Source: an uncultured Alphaproteobacteria bacterium (GTDB taxonomy: Bacteria > Pseudomonadota > Alphaproteobacteria > Rs-D84). Taken from it: a DNA stretch of 32,160 nt. Location of the stretch: assembly GCA_934255455.1 (NCBI GenBank), contig CAKQNS010000008.1:1-32160 (forward strand). The letters run 5' to 3'. The position numbers and the translations under genes were made by a program. The notes beneath the pieces are model-generated. The model worked only from the letters and a program-made list of their open reading frames with translations. It was not told the origin of the DNA and did not search any database. Shown in pieces: positions 7,749 to 14,160 of this stretch; position 1 is the stretch's first letter; every line of letters starts with the position of its first letter.

Positions 7749-8168
7749 ATGACAACGACAAGATATGGAATCAAAGATAATCAAGTTCGCGCATTCAACA
7801 AAATGATTCGCGTAAGCCACCAGAAACTGAATCTGGTTTGCGACACTGTTCGCGGTTTACCAGTTGATCGTGCAATTGATGTCTTGAAATTTTCGAAAAA
7901 ACGCGTATCTGGCGAAGTGTTGAAAACATTGTTGTCCGCCGTCGCTAATGCAGAACACAACAAAAACCTGTCGGCAGACAGTCTGTTCGTCAAGGAAATT
8001 TGGTGTGGCAAGGCGTTGACAATGAAGCGCATTATGGCCGGCCCACGCGGCAGTGCACGTCCGATTTTGAAACCATTTTCGAATTTGACAATCGTTTTGG
8101 AATCAGGTACCGCGCCGTCGAAAAAGACTGCAGAAAAAACTGCAAAGACAGCCACCAAGGCTAAATAA
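7749..8168 (+). CDS. rplV: 50S ribosomal protein L22
   Basis: L22 contacts all 23S rRNA domains and its hairpin lines the exit tunnel near the macrolide site. The 139-residue product begins MTTTRYGIKDNQVRAFNKMIRVSHQKLNLVCDTVRG. It has the conserved AVANAEHNKNLSADSLFVKEIWCGKALTMKRI, and its tunnel hairpin is AGPRGSARPILKPFSNLTIVLE. The ~20-residue C-terminal tail is Thr/Lys/Ala-rich (TAPSKKTAEKTAKTATKAK) and probably disordered, making it longer than E. coli L22 (110). The ATG at 7749 follows TAAGGTAA. rpsC begins 87 bases downstream. Confidence 0.97.
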   Translation: MTTTRYGIKDNQVRAFNKMIRVSHQKLNLVCDTVRGLPVDRAIDVLKFSKKRVSGEVLKTLLSAVANAEHNKNLSADSLFVKEIWCGKALTMKRIMAGPRGSARPILKPFSNLTIVLESGTAPSKKTAEKTAKTATKAK

Positions 8169-8175
8169 TAAAACC

Positions 8176-8235
8176 GTGGCGGTGGTATGGGGCGACCCTG
8201 AATAAAACCTATATGGTTTCAAGAACACCGTCCAC
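8176..8235 (+). promoter_or_regulatory. composite stem with CTATATGG-loop hairpin, copy 3 (rplV-rpsC)
   Basis: An outer stem pairs GTGGCGGTG (8176-8184) with CACCG-T-CCAC (8226-8235), with one bulged base. It encloses a small GGG-GCGA-CCC hairpin near 8189-8198 and the third CTATATGG element: AAAC (8205-8208)/GTTT (8216-8219). In this copy the T-G wobble next to the core becomes a C-G pair. Confidence 0.55.
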
Positions 8236-8255
8236 AAAAACAAGGAAAAAGTAAA

Positions 8256-8957
8256 ATGGGACAGAAAGTATCACCAATCTCATTGCGCGAATTTATTAAC
8301 AAAATTACTGACTCGCGCTGGATTGCAGGTAAAAAAGACTATGCGAATCTGTTGGCAGAAGACATCAAAATTCGCAAGTTCATTGAAAAGAAACTGAAAA
8401 AAGCCGGTTTGGCCAAGGTTGTTATTGAACGCTTTGCCAAGAAAGTTGTTGTGACAATTCACACATCGCGTCCGGGTATGATTATCGGTAAAAATGGTGC
8501 CGATATTGAAACATTGCGCAATGACATCAAAAAATTGGTCAAGAATGACCAGGTTGTTGTGAACATCTATGAAGTTCGCCGCCCAGATTTGAACGCGCAA
8601 TTGGTTGCCCAGAACATTGCCCAACAAATCGAAGGCCGTGTTTCTTTCAAACGCGCAATGAAAAAAGCGGTTCAAAATGCCCAGAAAGCCGGTGCCCAGG
8701 GTATCAAGGTTATGTGCAGTGGCCGTCTGAACGGTGCGGAAATTGCCCGCAGCGAACAAATCCGCGAAGGTCGTATTCCTTTGCACACATTGCGTGCTGA
8801 CATTGACTATGCGTCAATTCAGGCGAAAACAACATACGGTGTTATCGGTGTAAAAGTTTGGATTTACACTGGGGATGTCGTAAACAAGGAAAAGCTGGCT
8901 TCTGAAATGGCACGCCCAACTGAATATGCCGGCAGCAGCGAAAAAAGAAACAAATAA
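8256..8957 (+). CDS. rpsC: 30S ribosomal protein S3
   Basis: S3 forms part of the mRNA entry channel with helicase activity shared with S4 and S5. The 233-residue length is standard. The KH domain is visible, with its GxxG loop GKNG at residues 78-81 inside IHTSRPGMIIGKNGADIETL. The C-terminal domain carries RVSFKRAMKKAVQNAQKAGAQGIKVMCSGRLNGAEIARSE and YGVIGVKVWIYTGDVV. The ATG at 8256 follows CAAGGAAAAA. It is followed by 67 bases containing the fourth CTATATGG hairpin, then rplP. Confidence 0.98.
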   Translation: MGQKVSPISLREFINKITDSRWIAGKKDYANLLAEDIKIRKFIEKKLKKAGLAKVVIERFAKKVVVTIHTSRPGMIIGKNGADIETLRNDIKKLVKNDQVVVNIYEVRRPDLNAQLVAQNIAQQIEGRVSFKRAMKKAVQNAQKAGAQGIKVMCSGRLNGAEIARSEQIREGRIPLHTLRADIDYASIQAKTTYGVIGVKVWIYTGDVVNKEKLASEMARPTEYAGSSEKRNK

Positions 8958-8963
8958 TTTTTG

Positions 8964-8984
8964 CCGGCATCTATATGGTGCCGG
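8964..8984 (+). promoter_or_regulatory. CTATATGG-loop hairpin, copy 4 (rpsC-rplP)
   Basis: CCGGCA (8964-8969) pairs with TGCCGG (8979-8984) around TCTATATGG (8970-8978). It shares CATCTATATGGTG with copy 1 while the outer stem differs completely. Confidence 0.65.
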
Positions 8985-9024
8985 GGAAACAAAAATTAGC
9001 AAAAGCAATAAAAGGTAGTTTATT

Positions 9025-9438
9025 ATGTTGATGCCAAATAAAACAAAGTTTCGCAAACAGCACAAGGGCCGTATTCACGGCGTCGCCAAAGGCGGCAGCG
9101 AACTGGCATTTGGTTCGTTTGGACTGAAAGCCATGACACCAGAACGCGTGACTGCGCGCCAGATAGAGGCTGCGCGTCGTGCAATCACTCGTCACATGCG
9201 TCGTATGGGTAAATTGTGGATTCGCGTATTCCCAGATGTTCCTGTGACCAAGAAACCAGCCGAAGTCCGTATGGGTAAAGGTAAAGGTGCGGTTGAATAT
9301 TGGATTTGCCGTGTAAAACCGGGCCGTATCATGTTCGAAATCGACGGTGTTAAACCTGAAATCGCGTATGAAGCGTTTGCCTTGGCCGCGGCGAAATTGC
9401 CGGTTAAAACCAAAATCGTTGAACGCAAAGCTAACTAA
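9025..9438 (+). CDS. rplP: 50S ribosomal protein L16
   Basis: L16 organises the A-site region of the 50S subunit and is needed for late assembly. The 137-residue product has the usual length. It starts MLMPNKTKFRKQHKGRIHGVAKGGSELAFGSFGLKAM, then has ARQIEAARRAITRHMRRMGKLWIRVFPDVPVTKKPAEVRMGKGKGAVEYWICRVKPGRIMFEIDGV. The Arg of RMGKGKG, the residue in the basic loop hydroxylated by YcfD in E. coli, is retained. The ATG at 9025 follows AAAAGGTAG. rpmC starts 23 bases later. Confidence 0.98.
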   Translation: MLMPNKTKFRKQHKGRIHGVAKGGSELAFGSFGLKAMTPERVTARQIEAARRAITRHMRRMGKLWIRVFPDVPVTKKPAEVRMGKGKGAVEYWICRVKPGRIMFEIDGVKPEIAYEAFALAAAKLPVKTKIVERKAN

Positions 9439-9461
9439 TCTAAACAGAAAAGGTTTATAAA

Positions 9462-9656
9462 ATGGCAGAAAAGAAAGTTGCAAAAGAATCTTTGACAGTC
9501 GAAGCTTTGCAGAGCAAACTGGCTGATTTGAAGAAAGAGCAAATGAACCAACGCTTTCAACATGCGGCGGGTCAATTGCCAAAATCGCATGTCATTCGTC
9601 AGACTCGTCGTGAAATTGCACGCGTCAAGACAAAACTGAATGCGGATAAAAAATAA
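9462..9656 (+). CDS. rpmC: 50S ribosomal protein L29
   Basis: L29 lies next to L23 at the tunnel exit. It is a small two-helix protein, here 64 residues. The core is LTVEALQSKLADLKKEQMNQRFQHAAGQLPKSHVIRQTRREIARVKTKLNADKK; the motif LKKEQMNQRFQHAAGQL is the family signature. The N-terminal MAEKKVAKES extends the core slightly and resembles the L23 N-terminus (MAEKKAEKK). The ATG at 9462 follows AAAAGG. A long 157-base AT-rich gap with promoter-like sites follows before rpsQ. Confidence 0.96.
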   Translation: MAEKKVAKESLTVEALQSKLADLKKEQMNQRFQHAAGQLPKSHVIRQTRREIARVKTKLNADKK

Positions 9657-9675
9657 AAATAATTATCGATTTTTG

Positions 9676-9703
9676 TTGAGATTTCTAAATTTTTAGTTAT
9701 CAT
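9676..9703 (+). promoter_or_regulatory. candidate promoter 1 before rpsQ
   Basis: TTGAGA (9676-9681, 5 of 6) and TATCAT (9698-9703, 5 of 6) are separated by 16 bases in the only long AT-rich gap inside the S10 block. It begins 19 bases after the rpmC stop. Confidence 0.5.
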
Positions 9704-9739
9704 ACACCGAAATCGGTTGAATAAAACCAAGGAAATCAG

Positions 9740-9768
9740 TTGCTGTTTTGCGCGTTTTAGTGTAAAAT
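9740..9768 (+). promoter_or_regulatory. candidate promoter 2 before rpsQ
   Basis: TTGCTG (9740-9745, 3 of 6) and TAAAAT (9763-9768, 5 of 6) are separated by 17 bases. It is weaker in the -35 box than the site at 9676 but closer to rpsQ. The two could be tandem promoters. Confidence 0.3.
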
Positions 9769-9813
9769 TAGGGCCGCAAAAACAGCACTGGCAAATGTAT
9801 AAGGACACAAGTT

Positions 9814-10083
9814 ATGCCAAGACGTATACTGCAAGGAACAGTCACAAGTACAGCGAACGACAAAACTGTCGTCGTCGAAGTGGAACGCCGTTTCCGCCAC
9901 CCGCTGTATGGCAAGTTCGTAAAGCAGAACAAAAAGTATAAGGCGCACGATGAAAGCAACGAATTCAAAGTTGGCGACATCGTTGCAATAGAAGAACATC
10001 GTCCGATTTCCAAGACAAAATCTTGGGTCGTAAAGGGTCGCGTTGGCGTATTCAAAGACGATTCGGTTGAGGTCGCTGACTAA
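9814..10083 (+). CDS. rpsQ: 30S ribosomal protein S17
   Basis: S17 is a primary 16S rRNA binder (5' domain) with an OB fold. The 89-residue product starts MPRRILQGTVTSTANDKTVVVEVERRFRHPLYGKFVKQNKKYKAHDE. The signature VGDIVAIEEHRPISKTKSWVV follows, with the C-terminal RVGVFKDDSVEVAD. The length and order match the family. The ATG at 9814 follows ATAAGGACA. It probably begins a transcript of its own as well as being read from upstream, given the promoter-like sites in the 157-base gap. rplN is 114 bases downstream, after a structured spacer. Confidence 0.97.
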   Translation: MPRRILQGTVTSTANDKTVVVEVERRFRHPLYGKFVKQNKKYKAHDESNEFKVGDIVAIEEHRPISKTKSWVVKGRVGVFKDDSVEVAD

Positions 10084-10106
10084 TATACCGCCGGACAGGG
10101 CCTTTG

Positions 10107-10179
10107 AGGTCGGCATCGGTTCACCGATATGCGGACAGTCGGGACCTATAACAAAGCGTTGGGGGATTGCCCCATACGC
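10107..10179 (+). promoter_or_regulatory. structured rpsQ-rplN spacer
   Basis: AGGTC (10107-10111) pairs with GACCT (10143-10147), enclosing ATCGG (10115-10119)/CCGAT (10124-10128) with a TTCA loop. A second hairpin pairs GCGT-GGGG (10156-10164) with CCCC-ACGC (10170-10179). It ends just before the AAGGAA site of rplN. It is a possible translational control or processing site; no known class is recognised. Confidence 0.45.
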
Positions 10180-10197
10180 AGGACAAGGAAAAAAGTT

Positions 10198-10572
10198 ATG
10201 ATTCAGAATGAAACAGTTATGACAGTCGCTGATAACTCGGGTGCGCGCAAAGCAATGTGCATCAAGGTTTTGGGCGGTTCACACCGTCGTTATGCGACCG
10301 TTGGCGATAAAATTGTTGTCGCCATCAAAGAAGCGATTCCACGTGGCAAGGTCCAGAAAGGTACCGTACAACGTGCAATCATCGTTCGTACAAAATTCCC
10401 GGTAAAACGTCCAGACGGATCTATTATCCGCTTTGACGATAACGCGGTTGTTTTGATAAACAAAAACAACTTTGAACCAATTGGCACACGTATCTTTGGG
10501 CCGATTGCACGTGAAGTTCGCCGCAAATACGATGTTCAAAAAATCGTGTCTTTGGCGCCGGAAGTTATATAG
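10198..10572 (+). CDS. rplN: 50S ribosomal protein L14
   Basis: L14 sits at the subunit interface and is contacted by the silencing factor RsfS. The start is ATG 10198 (MIQNETVMTVADNSGARKAMCIKVLGG), giving 124 residues, close to the standard 122. An upstream in-frame ATG at 10129 would add 23 residues from the structured spacer and lacks a ribosome binding site, while AAGGAA lies at 10185-10190. Conserved segments include GDKIVVAIKEAIPRGKVQKG and RFDDNAVVLINKNNFEPIGTRIFGPIAREVRRK. rplX follows after 21 bases. Confidence 0.97.
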   Translation: MIQNETVMTVADNSGARKAMCIKVLGGSHRRYATVGDKIVVAIKEAIPRGKVQKGTVQRAIIVRTKFPVKRPDGSIIRFDDNAVVLINKNNFEPIGTRIFGPIAREVRRKYDVQKIVSLAPEVI

Positions 10573-10593
10573 TCTGAGACAAAGGGTATAAAG

Positions 10594-10896
10594 ATGAAAA
10601 TCAAAAAAGGCGACGAAGTCGTAGTTATTTCGGGAAAGTACAAGGGTGTCAAAGGCAAAGTGCTGGAAGCGCGCCCAACAGAATCTCGTGTTGTGGTTGA
10701 AGGTGTAAACCGCCACAAATGGCATGTAAAACCAACCCAGGACCAGCCGGGTCACATTGTTGACCGCGAAGCGCCGGTTCACGTTTCCAATGTTGCGTTG
10801 GTTGACCCAAAGACCAAAAAAGCAACCCGCGTCGGATATAAAATGTCTGGCGACAAGAAAGTTCGTGTTGCTAAAAAGTCTGGGACAGAATTGTAA
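10594..10896 (+). CDS. rplX: 50S ribosomal protein L24
   Basis: L24 is an assembly initiator that binds the 5' end of 23S rRNA. The 100-residue protein opens with a KOW motif, KKGDEVVVISGKYKGVKGKVLEA (about residues 4-26). It continues with GVNRHKWHVKPTQDQPGHIVDREAPVHVSNVALVDPKTKKATRVGYK. The length fits the family (~104). The ATG at 10594 follows AAAGGGTATAAAG, and the gene is 21 bases after rplN. A GTTCCCG/CGGGGAC hairpin occupies the 50-base gap to rplE. Confidence 0.97.
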   Translation: MKIKKGDEVVVISGKYKGVKGKVLEARPTESRVVVEGVNRHKWHVKPTQDQPGHIVDREAPVHVSNVALVDPKTKKATRVGYKMSGDKKVRVAKKSGTEL

Positions 10897-10905
10897 AAAC
10901 AAACG

Positions 10906-10925
10906 GTTCCCGCTGTTACGGGGAC
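10906..10925 (+). promoter_or_regulatory. CTGTTA-loop hairpin, copy 1 (rplX-rplE)
   Basis: GTTCCCG (10906-10912) pairs with CGGGGAC (10919-10925) around the loop CTGTTA. The 19-base string GTTCCCGCTGTTACGGGGA is repeated exactly before rplR (12883). Confidence 0.55.
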
Positions 10926-10946
10926 ATAAAGTGTAAGGATAAAAAA

Positions 10947-11492
10947 ATGCAAAGCAGATTGCGTGAAATTTATGAAAAAGAAATTGTACCTGAATTGGTC
11001 AAAGAATTCGGATACACAAATACATTCGCAGTGCCAAAATTGTCCAAAATTGTTTTGAACATGGGCGTTGGCGAAGCGGTCAGCGATAAAAAGAAACTGG
11101 ATTCGGCTGCGGCAGATTTGACCGCGATTGCCGCCCAGAAATCTGTTATAACACATGCGAAAAAATCCATCGCGACATATCGTCTGCGCGAAGGCCAGGC
11201 CATTGGTACCAAGGTCACATTGCGCGGTAAAAGAATGTACGATTTCTTGGATAAACTGATTACAGTTGCATTGCCACGCGTAAAGGATTTCCGTGGTTTG
11301 TCGAAATCTAAATTTGATGGTCGTGGTAACTATGCTTTCGGTATCAAGGAACACTTGATTTTCCCTGAAATTTCCGTTGATAAAATTGACGCAATTCGCG
11401 GAATGGACATCGTCATCGCGACAACAGCGAAAACTGACGACGAAGCACGTGCGTTGCTGACGAAAATCGGCTTGCCGTTGGTTTTGAAATAA
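10947..11492 (+). CDS. rplE: 50S ribosomal protein L5
   Basis: L5 binds 5S rRNA in the central protuberance and touches P-site tRNA. The 181-residue product (family ~179) begins MQSRLREIYEKEIVPELVKEFGYTNTFAVPKLSKIVLNMGVGEA. It has ITHAKKSIATYRLREGQAIGTKVTLRGKRMYDFLDKLI and LPRVKDFRGLSKSKFDGRGNYAFGIKEHLIFPEI, and ends RGMDIVIATTAKTDDEARALLTKIGLPL. All are strong family blocks. The ATG at 10947 follows TAAGGATAAA. rpsN starts 15 bases later. Confidence 0.98.
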   Translation: MQSRLREIYEKEIVPELVKEFGYTNTFAVPKLSKIVLNMGVGEAVSDKKKLDSAAADLTAIAAQKSVITHAKKSIATYRLREGQAIGTKVTLRGKRMYDFLDKLITVALPRVKDFRGLSKSKFDGRGNYAFGIKEHLIFPEISVDKIDAIRGMDIVIATTAKTDDEARALLTKIGLPLVLK

Positions 11493-11507
11493 TAAAAAGG
11501 TATAAAA

Positions 11508-11810
11508 ATGGCTAAATTAGCGTTGATAAACAAACAGAAAAAACGTGAAAAAATGGTCGCCCAGTATGCCAAAAAGCGCGAAGCGATCAAAGCGAAGATG
11601 TCTGTAAATGCAACACCAGACGAACGTATGGATGCAATGAAAAAATTGGCGAAATTGCCACGAAATGCAAATCCAACCCGTCTGCATAACCGTTGTTCGG
11701 TTACCGGTCGTGCGCGCGGTTTCTCGCGCTTGTTCGGACTGTGCCGCCAACAACTGCGCACTATGGCGTCCGAAGGTAAATTGCCAGGCGTACGCAAGTC
11801 CAGTTGGTAA
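11508..11810 (+). CDS. rpsN: 30S ribosomal protein S14 (zinc-independent type)
   Basis: S14 is in the 30S head near the A site. The 100-residue product is the long, zinc-independent form: it has no paired CxxC motifs, and the equivalent region reads LHNRCSVTGRARGFSRLFGLCRQQLRTMASEGKLPGVRKSSW. The N-terminal part (MAKLALINKQKKREKMVAQYAKKREAIKAKM) is lysine-rich, as in proteobacterial S14. The ATG at 11508 follows AAAGGTATAAAA, 15 bases after rplE. Two tandem hairpins fill the 88-base gap to rpsH. Confidence 0.97.
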   Translation: MAKLALINKQKKREKMVAQYAKKREAIKAKMSVNATPDERMDAMKKLAKLPRNANPTRLHNRCSVTGRARGFSRLFGLCRQQLRTMASEGKLPGVRKSSW

Positions 11811-11821
11811 AACAAGAACAA

Positions 11822-11881
11822 CCCTGTTGTGGACAATGCAGCAGGGGGTAAACAAAAGTGCATGGGGCAGGGTGCCCCGTG
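11822..11881 (+). promoter_or_regulatory. tandem hairpins before rpsH
   Basis: CCCTGTTGT (11822-11830) pairs with GCAGCAGGG (11838-11846), with two wobbles. Then CATGGGGC (11861-11868) pairs with GCCCCGTG (11874-11881), with one wobble. In E. coli S8 regulates the spc operon by binding mRNA at rplE; whether either hairpin here is an S8 target is untested. Confidence 0.5.
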
Positions 11882-11898
11882 TAACGAAGGAGTAAAAG

Positions 11899-12297
11899 AT
11901 GTCATTATCACACCCAATCGGCGATATGTTGACCCGCATCCGTAATGGTCAGAATGCAGGCAAGGAAACAATCACCGTTCCAAACAGCAAACTGCGTGCC
12001 GCAGTTTTGGCCGTCTTGAAAGACGAAGGCTTTATTACTGATTTCCACAAAGAACAGATTGATGAACACCGCGCAAATTTGGTCGTTGAACTGAAATATG
12101 TTGGCGGCAATGGTGCAATCCAGGAAATTTCCGTCGTATCTAAACCGGGCCGCCGCGTTTATTCCGGCAGTGCCAAAATGCCCAAGGTTATGGGTGGTTT
12201 GGGTATCGCAATTGTTTCTACACCAAATGGCGTTATGACCGACCACAAGGCTCGCTTGATGAATGTCGGTGGTGAAGTGCTGTGCAAGGTAATATAA
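11899..12297 (+). CDS. rpsH: 30S ribosomal protein S8
   Basis: S8 is a primary binder of the 16S central domain and a known feedback repressor of the spc operon in enterobacteria. The 132-residue product begins MSLSHPIGDMLTRIRNGQNAGKETITVPNSKLRAAVLAVLKDEGFI. It ends with the signature MGGLGIAIVSTPNGVMTDHKARLMNVGGEVLCKVI. The ATG at 11899 follows GAAGGAG, a strong site. rplF follows after 21 bases. Length and motifs are normal. Confidence 0.98.
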   Translation: MSLSHPIGDMLTRIRNGQNAGKETITVPNSKLRAAVLAVLKDEGFITDFHKEQIDEHRANLVVELKYVGGNGAIQEISVVSKPGRRVYSGSAKMPKVMGGLGIAIVSTPNGVMTDHKARLMNVGGEVLCKVI

Positions 12298-12318
12298 TTT
12301 AGAATTAAGGATGAAGTT

Positions 12319-12870
12319 ATGTCTCGTGCAGGAAAATATCCAGTAAAATTGAAAGACGGCACATCAGCGGCAATTGTTGATGATGTTCTGGTTGTCAAGG
12401 GCCCCAAGGGCGAAATTAAATTGCCGTTGGATACAAAGCATGCCGGTTTGGTTCATGTTGCAATCGAAGATGGGCACGTTGTTGTCACACCAAAAGATGC
12501 CGAAGACAAAGTTTCGCGCGCAATGTGGGGCACAATGACTCGCAATATTCGCAGCGCAGTCGAAGGCGTATCGGACGGTTTCTCGAAAGATATATACATG
12601 AAGGGTGTTGGTTATAAAGCATCTGTTTCTGGGAACAAATTGGTTTTGGTTGCGGGTTATTCGCATGATGTTATCATGGAAATTCCGGCCGGTTTGACCG
12701 TTGTTATGGGCGAAACCCCGACTGAATTCAGCGTCAAGGGCATTGATAAATGTTTGGTTGGTCAATTTGCGGACAAAATTCACAAGGTTCGCAAGGCTGA
12801 TCCATACAAGGGCAAAGGTATCTTCTATAAGGGCGAACAAATCCGCCGCAAGGAAGGTAAAAAGAAATAA
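12319..12870 (+). CDS. rplF: 50S ribosomal protein L6
   Basis: L6 lies near the sarcin-ricin loop and factor-binding site. The 183-residue protein (usual 177) shows the duplicated alpha/beta fold, with GPKGEIKLPLD in the first half and VGYKASVSGNKLVLVAGYSHDVIMEIPAGL in the second. It ends with the signature RKADPYKGKGIFYKGEQIRRKEGKKK. The ATG at 12319 follows TAAGGATGAA. The gap to rplR (50 bases) carries the second CTGTTA-loop hairpin. Confidence 0.98.
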   Translation: MSRAGKYPVKLKDGTSAAIVDDVLVVKGPKGEIKLPLDTKHAGLVHVAIEDGHVVVTPKDAEDKVSRAMWGTMTRNIRSAVEGVSDGFSKDIYMKGVGYKASVSGNKLVLVAGYSHDVIMEIPAGLTVVMGETPTEFSVKGIDKCLVGQFADKIHKVRKADPYKGKGIFYKGEQIRRKEGKKK

Positions 12871-12882
12871 TAAAATAGGGTA

Positions 12883-12902
12883 GTTCCCGCTGTTACGGGG
12901 AT
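12883..12902 (+). promoter_or_regulatory. CTGTTA-loop hairpin, copy 2 (rplF-rplR)
   Basis: TTCCCG (12884-12889) pairs with CGGGGA (12896-12901) around CTGTTA, and flanking A and G bases extend the stem. It is identical over 19 bases to the element at 10906, 2 kb upstream, and sits in the same position relative to the next start codon. Confidence 0.55.
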
Positions 12903-12920
12903 TGAAAAAAAGGAAACAAA

Positions 12921-13277
12921 ATGTTGAAACATTTGTCTAGTGAAGAAAGACGCACATTGGCAAATCGCGGTGCGTTGAAAAGAAAGAACCCAGGCAAGAT
13001 TCGCTTGTCGGTTTTCCGTTCGGGCCGTCATATTGAAATCCAGGCCATTGACGATGTTCGTGGTCACACCATTTGTGCGGCGTCATCCAAAGAAAAAGAT
13101 TTCCAGGGCAAAGGCTGGAATATTGCTGGCGCAGAACTGGTTGGCAAGGCATTTGCATCGCGTGTAGTCGCGGCGGGCATTGCTGAAAATTGTTATTTTG
13201 ACCGTGGTGCATATCGCTATCATGGCCGCGTAAAGGCACTGTGCGAAGCAATCCGCGCTGGTGGCGTAAGAATTTAA
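12921..13277 (+). CDS. rplR: 50S ribosomal protein L18
   Basis: L18 brings 5S rRNA into the central protuberance together with L5. The 118-residue length is normal. The N-terminal RNA-binding segment reads [37 protein letters not shown], and the C-terminus shows [28 protein letters not shown], matching the [23 protein letters not shown] family pattern. The ATG at 12921 follows AAAAAGGAAAC. rpsE follows after 21 bases. Confidence 0.98.
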   Translation: [118 protein letters not shown]

Positions 13278-13298
13278 TGGAATATACGGAGTAATAAG

Positions 13299-13868
13299 AT
13301 GGCACGTTTTGATGATAAAAAATTGCAAACGGATAACCTGGTAGATAAACTGGTTTCCATCAACCGCGTATCCAAAACCGTAAAGGGCGGCCGCAATATG
13401 TCGTTCTCGGCATTGGTTGTGGTTGGCGACAAGGCTGGCAAAGTCGGCTTTGGTAAAGGTAAAGCATTGGAAGTTCAATCTGCGGTGCAGAAAGCAACCA
13501 AGGCAGCCAAGGCGAAAATGATTCGCGTTCCGTTGAAAGAAGGTCGCACATTGCATCACGACAGCGCGGCAAAATATGGCGCCAGCAAATTGGTTGTGCG
13601 CAGTGCTGTTCCTGGTACTGGTATCATTGCCGGTGGTGCGTTGCGTGCGGTGTTTGAATGCTTGGGCGTCCAGGACGTTGTTGTGAAATCCCAGGGTTCG
13701 AACAATCCAAACAATATGATTCGCGCTGCGTTCTTGGCGTTCTCGAAAATGAATTCGCCGAAAACAGTGGCCGCGCGTCGTGGTAAAACAGTTGCGGAAA
13801 TTATCGCTGGCCGTGATGGCAAGAAAGTTGACGCCGCAGCATGCGAATGCCCAACCGAAGATAAATAA
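13299..13868 (+). CDS. rpsE: 30S ribosomal protein S5
   Basis: S5 helps form the mRNA entry site and affects decoding fidelity. The 189-residue product has the dsRNA-binding-like N-terminal domain VSINRVSKTVKGGRNMSFSALVVVGDKAGKVGFGKGKALEVQSAVQKA. The C-terminal domain has GTGIIAGGALRAVFECLGVQDVVVKSQGSNNPNNMIRAAFLA. The Lys-Gly-Gly-Arg loop, a spectinomycin-resistance region in other bacteria, looks wild type. Compared with E. coli S5 (167) it has a C-terminal tail ending ACECPTEDK with two cysteines, slightly unusual. The ATG at 13299 follows ACGGAG. rpmD starts 27 bases later. Confidence 0.97.
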   Translation: MARFDDKKLQTDNLVDKLVSINRVSKTVKGGRNMSFSALVVVGDKAGKVGFGKGKALEVQSAVQKATKAAKAKMIRVPLKEGRTLHHDSAAKYGASKLVVRSAVPGTGIIAGGALRAVFECLGVQDVVVKSQGSNNPNNMIRAAFLAFSKMNSPKTVAARRGKTVAEIIAGRDGKKVDAAACECPTEDK

Positions 13869-13895
13869 TCGGGCGCAGTAAAAACGGAGTAAAAA

Positions 13896-14075
13896 ATGGC
13901 AAAAATAACTGTAAAACAAGTTAAAAGCATTGTTGGTCGTCCGGAATCTCAGCGCAAGATTGTTGCTGCATTGGGACTGGGCCGCATCGACAAGACCAAA
14001 GAATTGGGTGACACACCGGCCGTTCGTGGCATGGTTGCCAAAGTTTCCCACCTGGTCGAAATTGTTGAAAAATAA
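13896..14075 (+). CDS. rpmD: 50S ribosomal protein L30
   Basis: This short gene encodes 59 residues. L30 is a small 50S protein found in most but not all bacteria. The translation starts MAKITVKQVKSIVGRPESQRKIVAALGLGRIDKTKELGDTPAVRGMVAKVSHLVEIVEK, matching the family pattern of a strand, the RxxQRxxxxxLGLxRI signature, and a final strand with VRGMVxKVxHLV. The ATG at 13896 follows ACGGAG at 13885-13890 and it ends in TAA. It lies between rpsE and rplO exactly as in the spc operon, which supports the call independently. Confidence 0.96.
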   Translation: MAKITVKQVKSIVGRPESQRKIVAALGLGRIDKTKELGDTPAVRGMVAKVSHLVEIVEK

Positions 14076-14092
14076 TAAAATGAAAACCGAGT

Positions 14093-14115
14093 ATGCGGAC
14101 AGTACTTGTCCGCAT
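14093..14115 (+). promoter_or_regulatory. hairpin in the rpmD-rplO spacer
   Basis: ATGCGGACA (14093-14101) pairs perfectly with TGTCCGCAT (14107-14115) around a 5-base loop. It is followed by GCGAAAAAAG, not a T-run, so it is probably not a terminator on the + strand. Confidence 0.5.
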
Positions 14116-14160
14116 GCGAAAAAAGACTATATACTGGTCATAGGATAAAAGGAAAAAATT

